From RI-92 sp037384645 (GTDB lineage Bacteria; Pseudomonadota; Gammaproteobacteria; UBA6429; Thiohalophilaceae): a stretch of DNA of 63,728 bases. Of this stretch, positions 50,434-59,906 are shown one piece after another. The stretch spans positions 1 to 63,728 of the forward strand of contig JARRNT010000014.1 in assembly GCA_037384645.1 (NCBI GenBank), in the 5' to 3' direction. The notes under the pieces are model-generated. The model saw only the letters and a list, made by a program, of their open reading frames with translations, ran no database searches and had not been told where the DNA came from. A program made the translations under genes and the position numbers. How positions within the stretch are numbered: position 1 is the first letter of the stretch; each line of letters begins with the position of its first letter.

Positions 50434-51948
50434 TCAGTCGAGCGACCAGCGCCCGACATTGGCCAATACCGCCTGTGGTTGTGCGAATTGTTGTCTCAAC
50501 ACCTGGTGATAAAAACATTCTTCCCGTGAGCGCAGGCGATCCGCGTTGAATTGGGTTTGATAGTTTTTCGCATCGAGACCGACAGTTGCCTGCTCGATGA
50601 TTGCAGGCAATAGATCCGTCATGCCGCTGCCTTCGTCAAACTGTTCCTTGTTGCGCCAGACAATTTCCGCTGGCAACAGGTCCTCGAAGGCCTTGCGCAG
50701 GATCCATTTTTCAATTCGACGGCCATCGGGATCGGTCAGTAACTTTAACTCCGGTGGGACGGTCTGGGCCATGGCGATGACATCGGTATCCAGGAATGGT
50801 ACGCGGGCCTCGATCCCGTGGCGCATGGTCATGCGGTCCACCCGCTGCAGATTGATATTGTGTAAGCGGCTGACGGAACGGCGCAGTTCGTCATGCAGGG
50901 CGGCGTACTCGGTAATGCGCTTATGGTAAGCGTAGCCGGCAAATAGCTCATCGGCGCCTTCACCGGTGAGAATGACTTTCACCCGTTCCGAGGCCATGCG
51001 TGCACAAAACCAGGTAGGGATTGCGCTCCTGACCAGATCCTGATCGAAGGATTCGAGCTGATAAATGATCTCCGGCAGGGTTTCGATGACCTCGTCGGCG
51101 CGATAAACGTATTCGTGGTGGGTGGAGCCAATATGTCGGGCAACACGTCGCGCGGCCTCCAGGTCACGTGAGCCCTCGATGCCCACCGAAAAGGTGTGCA
51201 AAGTCGGCATGTATTGTTTGGCAACTGCCGCGATGATGCTGCTGTCGAGTCCGCCCGAGAGAAAGGCGCCTAGCGGGACGTCGCTCAACAGTCGCTTCTT
51301 CACCGCGGCCTCGATGGTTTGCCGGACCCGGTTCAGATGGGTGTCGAGATCCAGTTCCAGGGGGATTTGATTGGGCACGGTATAATAGGTATGAAACCCG
51401 CTTGCGGAGTCATATATCGTGCCTGCAGGGAATTCCTTGACATCCTGAACCAGTGGCGCCAGGGCCTTGATTTCCGAGGCGAAATAGAGGGTTTCCGTGC
51501 CCGAGGCGGTGTGTTTGCGGCCATAATAGAGCGGTTTGATGCCGATGCGATCACGCGCGAGGATCAGGCGTTCATCATCGATGATCGCAAACGCAAACAT
51601 TCCATCGAGTGAATTGGGGGTGGCCAGGCCCCGCTCCTCGTAGAGATGAAGGATGGTTTCACTGTCACTATTGGAGCCGAACTGATGGGTTTGCCCAAGG
51701 CGTCTGCGCAATTGGGGGTAATTATAAATCATGCCATTGACGACCAGGGTCGCGTCACGGGCTTCATTGTGTAACGGTTGTTGTCCCTGGGCCGGGTCCA
51801 TGATGGCCAGTCGGGTATGGCCCAGCACACCGCGATTGACATCAACATACACTCCCTGACCATCGGGCCCACGGTGGCGCTGGTCCGCCAGCATTTGTTT
51901 GACTGTTGCTTCGTCGACGTTGCCCCAAATCCCCGCTATGCCACACAT
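50434..51948 (-). CDS. asnB: Asparagine synthase (glutamine-hydrolysing)
   Basis: It makes asparagine from aspartate, ATP and glutamine. I set the start at 51948 because the mature enzyme must begin with Cys (MCGIAGIWG); the frame is open 11 codons further but that would bury the nucleophile. The class II amidotransferase domain has RHRGPDGQGVY and VVNGMIYNYPQLR. The synthetase domain has the PP-loop LSGGLDSSIIAAV and VILTGEGADELFAGYAYH. With about 504 residues it is somewhat shorter than E. coli AsnB at the C-terminus. It faces the glutaminase gene 45 bases away, so two glutamine-consuming enzymes lie side by side. Confidence 0.94.
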   Translation of the reverse strand: MCGIAGIWGNVDEATVKQMLADQRHRGPDGQGVYVDVNRGVLGHTRLAIMDPAQGQQPLHNEARDATLVVNGMIYNYPQLRRRLGQTHQFGSNSDSETILHLYEERGLATPNSLDGMFAFAIIDDERLILARDRIGIKPLYYGRKHTASGTETLYFASEIKALAPLVQDVKEFPAGTIYDSASGFHTYYTVPNQIPLELDLDTHLNRVRQTIEAAVKKRLLSDVPLGAFLSGGLDSSIIAAVAKQYMPTLHTFSVGIEGSRDLEAARRVARHIGSTHHEYVYRADEVIETLPEIIYQLESFDQDLVRSAIPTWFCARMASERVKVILTGEGADELFAGYAYHKRITEYAALHDELRRSVSRLHNINLQRVDRMTMRHGIEARVPFLDTDVIAMAQTVPPELKLLTDPDGRRIEKWILRKAFEDLLPAEIVWRNKEQFDEGSGMTDLLPAIIEQATVGLDAKNYQTQFNADRLRSREECFYHQVLRQQFAQPQAVLANVGRWSLD

Positions 51949-52298
51949 ATGTTTACCCTGATGATTGAGTCCGGAAAGCATTGCTTACACTCACTATATA
52001 GTATTGGCTTCGAAGGGGGGATATCAAGCGCTCGCTTCCCGGCAGTCAGATAACTCAAGGCTGAGTAAATGCTCCACCCGAGCTAACGTAAATGAGCGAA
52101 CAATGCCTGGAAAATAAAACACTAGTTGATGTTATCGAGGAGTCACAGTCAGCTGAGAGTTAATGCATAATTTGTGAATCCGCACTATAAATAAAGGTAA
52201 AAACGATTAAATTCTCAAACTGTGATCTGAACCAGCGTCGCAAATAGTGAAAAACGGACATAGTAAGAACCAAGTTTGGGGAAATCTTTGGGGATTCT
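51949..52298. other. Intergenic region, no gene seen
   Basis: About 350 bases between asnB and the lipoprotein gene. I see no convincing gene, repeat or RNA structure. AGGGT lies before the asnB start on the minus strand. Confidence 0.5.
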
Positions 52299-52751
52299 AT
52301 GGCGGACCAGGAACGAGGGTTCCCGGGGCGGTTTCTGTCGCTAATCGCGTTTACAGGGATTACGTTTTTCGCATTGTTTGCTGCGGGTTGCGGTGGCGGC
52401 GGTTCCTCTGCGTCTTCGACAAACAATAGCAACGCATCAACTTCTCAGTCCCAGTCCTCGTCCCCGACACCCGGTTCGCTCGTGCTGAAGGCAGATGCGG
52501 GGCCCGTGTGCGAGACCCTGTTGAAAGGGGAAACCTATATCTCGACAGTCCTGAAATTGTCCTGCAACAATGGCCCTGATTCCTACACGGCCTATCTAAA
52601 TGGCAGCAGGTCGACTGCGCCAAATGGCCAGGTGCTGAGCTACGCCTGGTCGTTTGATTCAAACTGGCATATGCTTACAGGGCAGGCCTGTATGAAATCA
52701 AACAGAGGTAATCTTCATCTGTACAACACATGCTATTGGTGCTTTACATAG
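52299..52751 (+). CDS. Lipoprotein fragment with the start of a PKD-like domain
   Basis: The 150-residue product has a basic N-terminus, a hydrophobic stretch and a lipobox (ALFAAGC), then a Gly/Ser/Asn/Gln/Pro-rich linker typical of surface lipoproteins. A PKD-type beta-sandwich starts with ADAGP and continues with YLNGSRSTAPNGQVLSYAWSF. The domain then breaks off into unrelated sequence with several Cys (CMKSNRGNLHLYNTCYWC). I think this is the 5' part of a longer surface-protein gene cut by a deletion. It is not part of the kinase operon, which ends toward it on the other strand. Confidence 0.55.
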   Translation: MADQERGFPGRFLSLIAFTGITFFALFAAGCGGGGSSASSTNNSNASTSQSQSSSPTPGSLVLKADAGPVCETLLKGETYISTVLKLSCNNGPDSYTAYLNGSRSTAPNGQVLSYAWSFDSNWHMLTGQACMKSNRGNLHLYNTCYWCFT

Positions 52752-52797
52752 CAAATGCAAAGCAATGGCCAGGATTCGCAATGTCGTTGTGTGGAAT

Positions 52798-53493
52798 TTA
52801 ATCTATATAGAAAAACTGCATTTGTGTGCCAGCTAATTCGATGATGTCGTTGCTACGTAATGTCTGGCTTTCAGTTTCCAGCATTTTTCCATTAATACTG
52901 GGCGTGTCGTTGGCGCGGCGTAATTTGCTGTTATGAATGGGAGAAATAGTATAGCCGTTAATATTTCTAGCGATCATAGCCATTTTTATGCCATTAAATC
53001 CTAGCGTATTAAACGGTTTTCGCAGTTCCAGCACTTTGTCCTTTAGGGGGCCATTGAGTATTTTTACTCCGGCCAGGGGTTCGCCCTTGATATTTCCCGA
53101 CTTCGGCGCATTTGTCTGCATAATTTGGGTATCTTCAATCTCGGCGCGCAGAAACATGGTGGGTTCATATTCGGTTTGATCGTCTTCAAAATAAGTGAAT
53201 TGATAGTTACCGATCTGTATCAAATCGTTATGCTTTAACAGGGACTTTGCCACCCTGGCGCCATTGAGTAATGTGCCATTGGTGCTGCCAAGATCATCGA
53301 CATAGGTTTTATCATTCATGATGGTGATCATGGAATGACGGCCGCTAACAGTCAGGTCATTCAATTGAATGTCGTTACCGTGCTTACGTCCGATACTAAT
53401 GCTGTCCTTATCGATCTGATATTCCCTTAAAATCGCGCCATCAAGAGTCATGATAAGTTTAGCCATCTGCGCACTACCCAGGTTTGTATGCAT
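52798..53493 (-). CDS. FHA-domain protein (one intact, one degenerate FHA module)
   Basis: The first FHA domain, about residues 12-105, has the phosphothreonine-binding residues Arg36 (IGRKHGND), Ser50 and His53 (VSGRHS) and Asn72 (GSTNGTLL). A second module from about 140 to 231 (NGKMLETESQTLRSNDIIEL) keeps the FHA fold pattern but not the Arg and Ser. The start ATG shares TAATG with the stop of the upstream ATPase gene; MAKLIMTLDG at 53466 is an alternative. It is the last gene of the kinase operon and is the obvious reader of the kinase's phosphorylated substrate. Confidence 0.85.
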   Translation of the reverse strand: MHTNLGSAQMAKLIMTLDGAILREYQIDKDSISIGRKHGNDIQLNDLTVSGRHSMITIMNDKTYVDDLGSTNGTLLNGARVAKSLLKHNDLIQIGNYQFTYFEDDQTEYEPTMFLRAEIEDTQIMQTNAPKSGNIKGEPLAGVKILNGPLKDKVLELRKPFNTLGFNGIKMAMIARNINGYTISPIHNSKLRRANDTPSINGKMLETESQTLRSNDIIELAGTQMQFFYID

Positions 53494-54608
53494 TAAGTTG
53501 TTGTTTGAGAGCCATCTGAAGCAGCAAGAGCGCCTTCTTCAAGTAAATCGACATCTTTAATAAGATGCGCAAAATCTGATTTATTGCGTGATTTGAAGTA
53601 AGCCTCTTCCGGTGAAATGAGTTTGGCATCCAGTAACCGCGTAAGCGCAGTGTCCATTCGTTGCATACCTACCATTCCGCCACTTTGAATGACGTTTTCG
53701 ATTTGATCAATTTTTCCTTCGCGGATCAAGTTCGATACAGCCGTATTATTGATCATGATTTCAATTGCAGGCAATCTTCCCTTGTTGTCGCTACGCCTGA
53801 CCAGTTGCTGGGAAATTACGCCGATAAGAGAAGTGGATAGCATGGTGCGAATGTATGGTTCTTCGCCCGGCGGAAAGGCATTGATAATACGATCGACTGA
53901 TGCGGCGGCGCCATTGGTATGCAGGGTCGCCATCACGAGTATGCCCATTTCAGCAGCGGTCAAGGCGAGATGGATCGTCTCCTGATCGCGCATTTCACCG
54001 ACCAGAATCACATCCGGATCTTCGCGTAATGCAGACAGCAATGCGCGTGAGAAACTGGGAGTATGTGTCCCGACTTCACGCTGGCTAAACAGACACTGCT
54101 TGCTTTTGTATATAAATTCAACAGGATCTTCAATGGTGATGACATGGCCACGACGTTCATTATTAATAAAATCGATCATTGATGCGAGCGTCGTGGATTT
54201 ACCGGAGCCTGTTGGTCCGGTCACGAGAATTAATCCCTTGCGATGGCGGGTGAGATTCTTCAGAACAGGGGGAAGGCCCAGCTGGTTCATCGATATAACG
54301 TTTGTGGGGATTACCCGGAGTGCTGCACCGAGACCGCCGGTGTGCTGGAAGACATTGACACGAAAGCGAGCCCTGTCACTGTAATTATAGGCAAAGTCAG
54401 TATTGCCTTTTTCACGGAATTCCTCGCGACATTGCTCAGGGATTAAATCGTCGATAAGGTCGTGAACATCGTCCGGGGTTAATTCGCGGTATTTGATGCT
54501 GTAAGCGATGCCATGTAATCGAATGCGAGGTGGATTGCCGGCAACGATATGCAGGTCAGAGCCGCCCTGTTTGAGCACCATATCCATGAAAGTGTGAATG
54601 CGCTGCAT
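53493..54608 (-). CDS. PilT-family ATPase, copy B
   Basis: This hexameric secretion-superfamily ATPase has 371 residues. Walker A is VTGPTGSGKSTTLASMID, the Asp box is HVITIEDPVEFIY, Walker B is LREDPDVILVGEMRD and the His box is ATLHTNGAAASVDRI. NNTAVSNLIREGKIDQIENV resembles the AIRNLIRE retraction motif of PilT. PilT and PilU power retraction of type IV pili. No pilin or assembly gene is in the window. It begins three bases after the stop of copy A and is followed by the FHA gene, so it belongs to the kinase operon. Confidence 0.9.
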   Translation of the reverse strand: MQRIHTFMDMVLKQGGSDLHIVAGNPPRIRLHGIAYSIKYRELTPDDVHDLIDDLIPEQCREEFREKGNTDFAYNYSDRARFRVNVFQHTGGLGAALRVIPTNVISMNQLGLPPVLKNLTRHRKGLILVTGPTGSGKSTTLASMIDFINNERRGHVITIEDPVEFIYKSKQCLFSQREVGTHTPSFSRALLSALREDPDVILVGEMRDQETIHLALTAAEMGILVMATLHTNGAAASVDRIINAFPPGEEPYIRTMLSTSLIGVISQQLVRRSDNKGRLPAIEIMINNTAVSNLIREGKIDQIENVIQSGGMVGMQRMDTALTRLLDAKLISPEEAYFKSRNKSDFAHLIKDVDLLEEGALAASDGSQTTT

Positions 54609-54611
54609 AGT

Positions 54612-55709
54612 CTAGCTGACCGCCAGATTGACCTGAGGTAGTAATTCAGGGTTGGTGACAAACCGCTGAAACAGCTTTTTGTCATTGGCATGAACATAGG
54701 CGTCATCCGGATCCACTAGTTTGTTTTGTACAGCATCAAGCAGGGCCTGGTCCAGAAGCTGCATACCGTCATCACGGTGGGTCTGGATAATCGACGGGAT
54801 CTGGAATACCTTGTTAGTTAATATCAGGTTGGCGATTGCCGAATTATTTATCATGATCTCAAGGACTGCCCGGCGACTGCGCCCGTCTGCGGATCGAATG
54901 AGCTTCTGGCTGATAACCGCGTTCAGATGTTGTGCAAGAAAGGATTTCGCCAGCGTTTTCTGTGACGTCGGCATGGCATCGATTATCCGATCCAGGGTTT
55001 TAACCGCGTTATTGGTATGCAAGGTACCGAGCACGAGATGTCCAGTCTCAGCGGCAGTCATCGCCATACTGATGGTTTCAGTGTCACGTAACTCACCTAC
55101 CAGGATGACATCCGGGTCCTCGCGCAATGCAGCGCGCAGGCCTTCGATAAAACTGCTGACATGTGTACCAACAGCGCGTTGAATGACCAATGACTGCTTG
55201 CTCTTGTGCAGATATTCAACCGGATCTTCCAGGGTGATGATATTGAATCGGCGATTGGCGTTTAACCAGTCGATCATGGAAGCGAGGGTCGTCGATTTTC
55301 CCGTACCGGTGGCGCCTGTTACCAGAATTAATCCCTGGGTGGCATGCAGGAATTTTTCTATCACCGGTGGCAAGCCGAGGTCCTTAAATGTTGGTATCTG
55401 GGAAGCGATAGCACGAAATGCGGCACCCACACCGCTGACCTTGTGATATACATTAGCACGAAAACGGCCTATCTCTGGGTCCTCGTATGATAGATCGATG
55501 TCTTCACCCTTCTGGAAATGCTCCAACTGAATGGGGGAAAGTACTTCGTTGATTAACTCTTCCAGCTCGGAAGAGGTAAGATCGCGATACTTGATAGGTG
55601 TAAGTTCACCATAAAGCCGAATCAGGGGCGGCGAGCCAACAGCAAAATGAATATCCGATGCACCTTGCTGGCGACCGAGTTTCAAAAAGGCATTAATACG
55701 TGCTGACAT
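54612..55709 (-). CDS. PilT-family ATPase, copy A
   Basis: A 365-residue paralogue of the next gene. Walker A is VTGATGTGKSTTLASMID, the Asp box is NIITLEDPVEYLHKSK, Walker B is LREDPDVILVGELRD and the His box is LGTLHTNNAVKTLDRI. The region equivalent to AIRNLIRE reads SAIANLILTNKVFQI, so it has diverged at that motif compared with copy B. Having two copies in tandem parallels pilT-pilU. The start overlaps the kinase stop (TGATG), showing translational coupling. Confidence 0.9.
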   Translation of the reverse strand: MSARINAFLKLGRQQGASDIHFAVGSPPLIRLYGELTPIKYRDLTSSELEELINEVLSPIQLEHFQKGEDIDLSYEDPEIGRFRANVYHKVSGVGAAFRAIASQIPTFKDLGLPPVIEKFLHATQGLILVTGATGTGKSTTLASMIDWLNANRRFNIITLEDPVEYLHKSKQSLVIQRAVGTHVSSFIEGLRAALREDPDVILVGELRDTETISMAMTAAETGHLVLGTLHTNNAVKTLDRIIDAMPTSQKTLAKSFLAQHLNAVISQKLIRSADGRSRRAVLEIMINNSAIANLILTNKVFQIPSIIQTHRDDGMQLLDQALLDAVQNKLVDPDDAYVHANDKKLFQRFVTNPELLPQVNLAVS

Positions 55710-58078
55710 CAGGCGGCCTCTTGTTCAAGTAATAGTTGGATGTCTTTCATCAAGTCTTCAGCTTTCTGGTAGCGCGCATTCGGATCGACCGCCATTGCCT
55801 TCATAATGACATTGCTTAGGGATTCCGAGATCTTGGGGTTGGCCTGGTGAGGGGGTACAGCCTTACCTTCCACGTGCTGGAATAGGGTGGCCAGATGATC
55901 TTCTCCCTTGTAGGGGGCGCGTCCAACAAAGACCTCATAAAGCAGGACGCCCAGGCTGTAGATATCGGTACGTTGGTCGATGGCCCTGGCCCGGACCTGT
56001 TCCGGCGCCATATAGGTAGGCGTGCCAACCAGGATACCAGTGCGGGTAATGCGGGAATCGGCGGAACTGGCCGCGGCAGCCAGACCAAAATCCACGATTT
56101 TGACTTCGTCGTTGTCGTTGATCAGAATATTCGCCGGTTTGAGATCGCGGTGAATGACATCGCGGGAATGGGCATAACCGACACCCTTGCATATGTCGAT
56201 GAATATTTTGAGCATCCGTGCGGTATTTGGATTCTTGTTCATTTTGATTTCAAAAGCCATGGAATGGCTTTCAAAATATTCCATGGAGATCGCATAGGAA
56301 CGCCCGAATGTGATGAAATCATAAATGCGAATGATATTCTCGTGGGTAATTTTCCGTGCATAGCGAAGTTCATGGATAAAACGCTGGATAATGTTTTCAT
56401 CCGATGACATATGGGCATTGAGGAATTTGAGGATAATTTCCTCATTGACCATCATATCGGTAACCAGGACAACGACACCGAAGGCACCTTTACCGATCTG
56501 TTTTTCAACCCGGTAACGATTCGCGATAACATAGCCTGGCGTAAACTTGGTGGCGTCAAATACCTGTGCTACCTCGACATTGGCGTTGGATGCAGACAGA
56601 TCGAGAATACCTGCACTATTATCCTCGCTGCGTCCAGGTGTTACCCTGGGTAATTCCTGGTTTGTCAGCGTGGTAAGGCTGGCATCGTGGGTCGCATTCT
56701 GCAAATCACTTTGGTTCATCAGGCGGGTTTTGACGTCCTGTAAAGACGTATTCTGGTCCAGCTCCTCTGTTTTGGCAAATTCACTGATGGCCAGCAGCAT
56801 TTCCTTACGCAGCTCGCCGGAGGCCTCGTGTGCTTTTTGTAGGAGCTGCTGGACAATATCGTCATCGCCGATTTTGACCAGTGATTGCACAATAATATGC
56901 GTAGACTCCGGAAACCGTTCCATCGTGGTAAACAATTCAGGAATTGCACGCTTGTCGCCAAGCTTGCCAAGGGCATCTACGGCACGTTCTCTTACCCACC
57001 AGTCTTCGTCAGCCAGGGCCTGAACCAGGTAAAAATAGGCACGTTCATCCTTGACCGAGTTGAGAATTTCCACTGCCGTGCGGCGTAAAAATTCATCCTT
57101 GTCCTGTAATAAGCTGAGTACGGCTTCAACGACCCGGGGGCCGCCGATCGTCCCCAACGCATCGGCAGCACGTACGCGTACCCACCAGTCGGAGTCGCGC
57201 ATGGCATTGAGCAGATTTTTAATGGCGCGAGGATCAGCCGTTTCATTGAGTATCTCAACGGCCGCACGTCTGACATATTCTGAATCGTCGTTGAGAATTT
57301 CGATCAGGTGCATGACAGTACTCGGATCCTTGAGACGGATCAGGGCCTCGATGGCCTTGCTCTGAACGGTCATATCCGGATCCCGCAGCAACGGGCAGAT
57401 GGTCGTAACCGGGACGACAATATTGTGGCTGCTGATACCATCGAGAGCAGTCTGTCGTACCATCTTGTTGGGATCAGACAGGGCCTTGATGAGGACATGT
57501 CTGACGGTGTCATTATTGAACTGTGACAGGGTGCGTATGGTTTGCAGGCGGGTAGACAGTTCCGGGTCATCCACATATTGCATAAGGAAAGGGATGATCT
57601 CAGGAGTTGCAATCGCGTGAATCAGGTGAAACGCCATGGTACGCTTGTTCTTGTCCGCTTTTTCCAGCAAGCCAATGACTTTACGAAAATTCAAGCGGGA
57701 CTTTTTGGCGATCAGGATCTGTAACAGGATGTTCTTGGGGATTTCCGGATCATCCAGATAGGGCAGCAATTGATTGGGGTCATAGTTGTTACTGCTTGCC
57801 ATAATGCGGGCAATACTGGTCACCAGGTTACGATTGGTATCTGTCAGTGCGTCGACATACTCACGTAGTGACTTTTTATCCAGTAGTGTAACCAGCAGGC
57901 GCTCGATTATCTTGTTTCCGGGTGAATCGAGCAGGGCATCGATCAGACGTGGCACGGCATTGTGCCCGATTTCCTTGATCTTGTGGACTGCCGAGACCAC
58001 TGCCGGATCATTCGGATTATCCGATTCCAGTAATGTCGTAATCGCCTTATTCGTCTTTATGCCGCTCAGTAAACTCAT
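55709..58078 (-). CDS. HEAT-repeat Ser/Thr protein kinase
   Basis: The 789-residue cytoplasmic protein begins with about a dozen HEAT/PBS-type repeats (residues about 1-445), for instance YVRRAAVEILNETADPRAI and DWWVRERAVDALGKLGD. A polar linker follows, then a C-terminal Hanks-type kinase (about 507-789). Kinase motifs are intact: IGKGAFGVV, the Lys in EEIILKFL, HRDLKPANILIN, IVDFGLA and GTPTYMAPEQ. There is no membrane helix, unlike PknB-type kinases. Placing the scaffold repeats before the kinase is unusual. It is coupled to the PilT genes and FHA gene, which suggests phosphorylation-controlled ATPase action. Confidence 0.92.
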   Translation of the reverse strand: MSLLSGIKTNKAITTLLESDNPNDPAVVSAVHKIKEIGHNAVPRLIDALLDSPGNKIIERLLVTLLDKKSLREYVDALTDTNRNLVTSIARIMASSNNYDPNQLLPYLDDPEIPKNILLQILIAKKSRLNFRKVIGLLEKADKNKRTMAFHLIHAIATPEIIPFLMQYVDDPELSTRLQTIRTLSQFNNDTVRHVLIKALSDPNKMVRQTALDGISSHNIVVPVTTICPLLRDPDMTVQSKAIEALIRLKDPSTVMHLIEILNDDSEYVRRAAVEILNETADPRAIKNLLNAMRDSDWWVRVRAADALGTIGGPRVVEAVLSLLQDKDEFLRRTAVEILNSVKDERAYFYLVQALADEDWWVRERAVDALGKLGDKRAIPELFTTMERFPESTHIIVQSLVKIGDDDIVQQLLQKAHEASGELRKEMLLAISEFAKTEELDQNTSLQDVKTRLMNQSDLQNATHDASLTTLTNQELPRVTPGRSEDNSAGILDLSASNANVEVAQVFDATKFTPGYVIANRYRVEKQIGKGAFGVVVLVTDMMVNEEIILKFLNAHMSSDENIIQRFIHELRYARKITHENIIRIYDFITFGRSYAISMEYFESHSMAFEIKMNKNPNTARMLKIFIDICKGVGYAHSRDVIHRDLKPANILINDNDEVKIVDFGLAAAASSADSRITRTGILVGTPTYMAPEQVRARAIDQRTDIYSLGVLLYEVFVGRAPYKGEDHLATLFQHVEGKAVPPHQANPKISESLSNVIMKAMAVDPNARYQKAEDLMKDIQLLLEQEAA

Positions 58079-58088
58079 AGTGTGAGAA

Positions 58089-58568
58089 TCAGACTTTTGT
58101 CGCCTTATCTTTCGTGGTGGTTACCTGAATAATGTAATTTTTGTTGACCATGCACACCTGTGAGTCATCCGTAAACAAACGAATAAAACGCTCCTGTCCC
58201 TGGTTGAGATAATCATACAGCCGGGAATGGTCGGCTGGCAGCACTTCGATGATATCTCCTTCTAACATGGAACCATCCATTAAATTTAACCGGCAGGGGA
58301 TTGTCGTGGCATTTTCATCATTAGGTTTTTCGCCTTCATATTCGACCCTGACAATGGAGGTGCGATTATAAAAACGCACTTCTTCGGGGTTTTCTCGCTG
58401 CAATACCAGAAAGGGTTTATCGGCATTGAGTACATAGCGCGGGTCTTCCTGAGTTTGGTTATCCTGACCTACAGTAACAAAAATTGCACCCTTGACCAGC
58501 CCTTCCGGGTGTACCCACATGCTGACTTGTCGACGTGCCTTGGCTATACGTAATGGTTTGGCTGCCAC
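58089..58568 (-). CDS. Small protein leading the kinase operon, function unknown
   Basis: The 159-residue soluble protein seems to contain two beta-rich halves. The first has VSMWVHPEGLVKGAIFV, and the second has RLNLMDGSMLEGDIIEVLP followed by RLYDYLNQGQERFIRLF and VNKNYIIQV. The pattern of a short strand, a turn and R-L-x-D-Y-L-N resembles small domains of unknown function seen in other proteobacterial proteins (DUF6812-like, low certainty). It ends 10 bases before the kinase start, so it is the first gene of the five-gene unit. Confidence 0.65.
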   Translation of the reverse strand: MAAKPLRIAKARRQVSMWVHPEGLVKGAIFVTVGQDNQTQEDPRYVLNADKPFLVLQRENPEEVRFYNRTSIVRVEYEGEKPNDENATTIPCRLNLMDGSMLEGDIIEVLPADHSRLYDYLNQGQERFIRLFTDDSQVCMVNKNYIIQVTTTKDKATKV

Positions 58569-58734
58569 CAGTTTCTCCCTGATATAATCTGATCAATAAG
58601 TATATCGAGAAATTATGCTTTTTCGTTAGACAAATGCTTGATAAAGCCAATAAATCTTTCAATATCTTAGCAAAAACATAGGGATATGACGGCCTGGCCT
58701 GGAGTGAACCAAAATGGCGCAAGACGCGGGATAT

Positions 58735-59232
58735 CTAGAGTATCCGGCCGCCCCGCACGAAGTGACGATGCCAATACGGTTCGCTGAGTTTGTCGATGGT
58801 GACATCCTGACCACGGGCAGGCGCGTGGATGAACTCATGTCGCCCGATATAGATACCGACATGGGAGACCCGGTCTCGACGTGTACTGAAAAAGACCAGG
58901 TCACCGGGGTGTAAATTACGCAGGGCCACAGGACGACTTACCCGGAATTGGCCATAAGATGTTCTGGGCAGGCGTACACCAGCGCGTAAATGGGCATAGT
59001 AAACCAACCCACTGCAGTCAAAGCCTTGACGCGGGGTATCACCGCCATAATGGTAGGGTATACCCAGCATTGCCTTGGCGACATCAACGACTTCCTTGTG
59101 GAGTCTGGCCGGCTTTTGGGCCGCCGCAGAGTGCTCATAGTAGGTAACCGGAGTACTACAGCCCCCCAACAGGCCGACAAGAACAAGCACAAGGACAGAA
59201 TATCTGACGGAATAACAGTTTGGGCGTTTCAC
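58735..59232 (-). CDS. NlpC/P60-family lipoprotein (cell-wall peptidase)
   Basis: This is a predicted outer-membrane lipoprotein of 165 residues with signal peptide and lipobox LLGGC (Cys25). The NlpC/P60 cysteine peptidase domain has the nucleophile in RQGFDCSGLVYYAH, the first His in VSHVGIYIGRHEF and the polar third residue (His) in FIHAPARG. Such enzymes cut peptide bonds in peptidoglycan stems, as E. coli Spr (MepS) does. The length is typical of Spr-like proteins. It is transcribed alone, 166 bases upstream of the kinase operon on the same strand. Confidence 0.92.
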   Translation of the reverse strand: MKRPNCYSVRYSVLVLVLVGLLGGCSTPVTYYEHSAAAQKPARLHKEVVDVAKAMLGIPYHYGGDTPRQGFDCSGLVYYAHLRAGVRLPRTSYGQFRVSRPVALRNLHPGDLVFFSTRRDRVSHVGIYIGRHEFIHAPARGQDVTIDKLSEPYWHRHFVRGGRIL

Positions 59233-59906
59233 GGATGTATTTTTTTAAGGATTTCACTTCAGTTTAGACCAAATTTTAGAAACCGCAAAATATTATTATT
59301 AATCAAATGATTATTAAGTATTATTAAATTGGTTTCTTAATATCAGGTGCGCGATCGTGTCCGTAAATACCGTAAATATACTGTTGTTATAGCGGAGGCC
59401 GTCTTATGTGTGATAGTGATGCCGGAAAATTACAGATATGGATCTCGTGCATATCAATTCGAGTCTTTCTCCGCAGGCTGCCTCTGCTTGTGCTGAAGGC
59501 TGCCTGTGGCCGTAACGGGCCGGAAATGGTTACACGCATGGCTGGCGAGCCGGTTTCCGCCAGGCAGCGCCAGCGCGGCGTGGAAGACATCGGTTCATCG
59601 GATTTTGGCGAACAAATGGCCATGCCCGGCGTCGCTTTAGCGCGTCGGCCCTGGTTTCCACCAGGGGGAGGGAGGCGAATCGCCGCTACCTCGGAACATT
59701 CTTAGCCAGCCAGCCCGGTATAATTAACGAGGTCGTCTAGCTTACCGATGTGTCCCACGTACCCCAATCGCCCGTGGGGATAGACTGGCCATGCTGACAC
59801 ATCAGTCAATTGGCGCTGCGTGAAGTTCATCAAATTGTTCGCATTTTCCGCCACGACCGGTCCACTCTTTTGTACAATGCCCGCGTTGCATCTCAGGTGA
59901 TCCATC
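59233..59906. other. Intergenic region with an AT-rich part and a GC-rich block
   Basis: About 670 bases with no gene I can support. 59240-59345 is AT-rich and likely holds the promoter of the peptidase gene. 59400-59705 is GC-rich and open in several frames on both strands, but no frame looks like a known protein. A CCCTGGT-TTCC-ACCAGGG hairpin lies at 59649-59666. AGGTGA at 59895-59900 is the mrcB ribosome site. Confidence 0.45.

Noticed and set aside
59406..59705. A 99-codon plus-strand ORF and a 78-codon minus-strand ORF in the GC-rich block before mrcB
   Set aside because: Both are open only because of GC-rich sequence. Neither has a good ribosome site or any recognisable fold, and the compositions (Arg/Pro/Ser-rich) look like chance translations.
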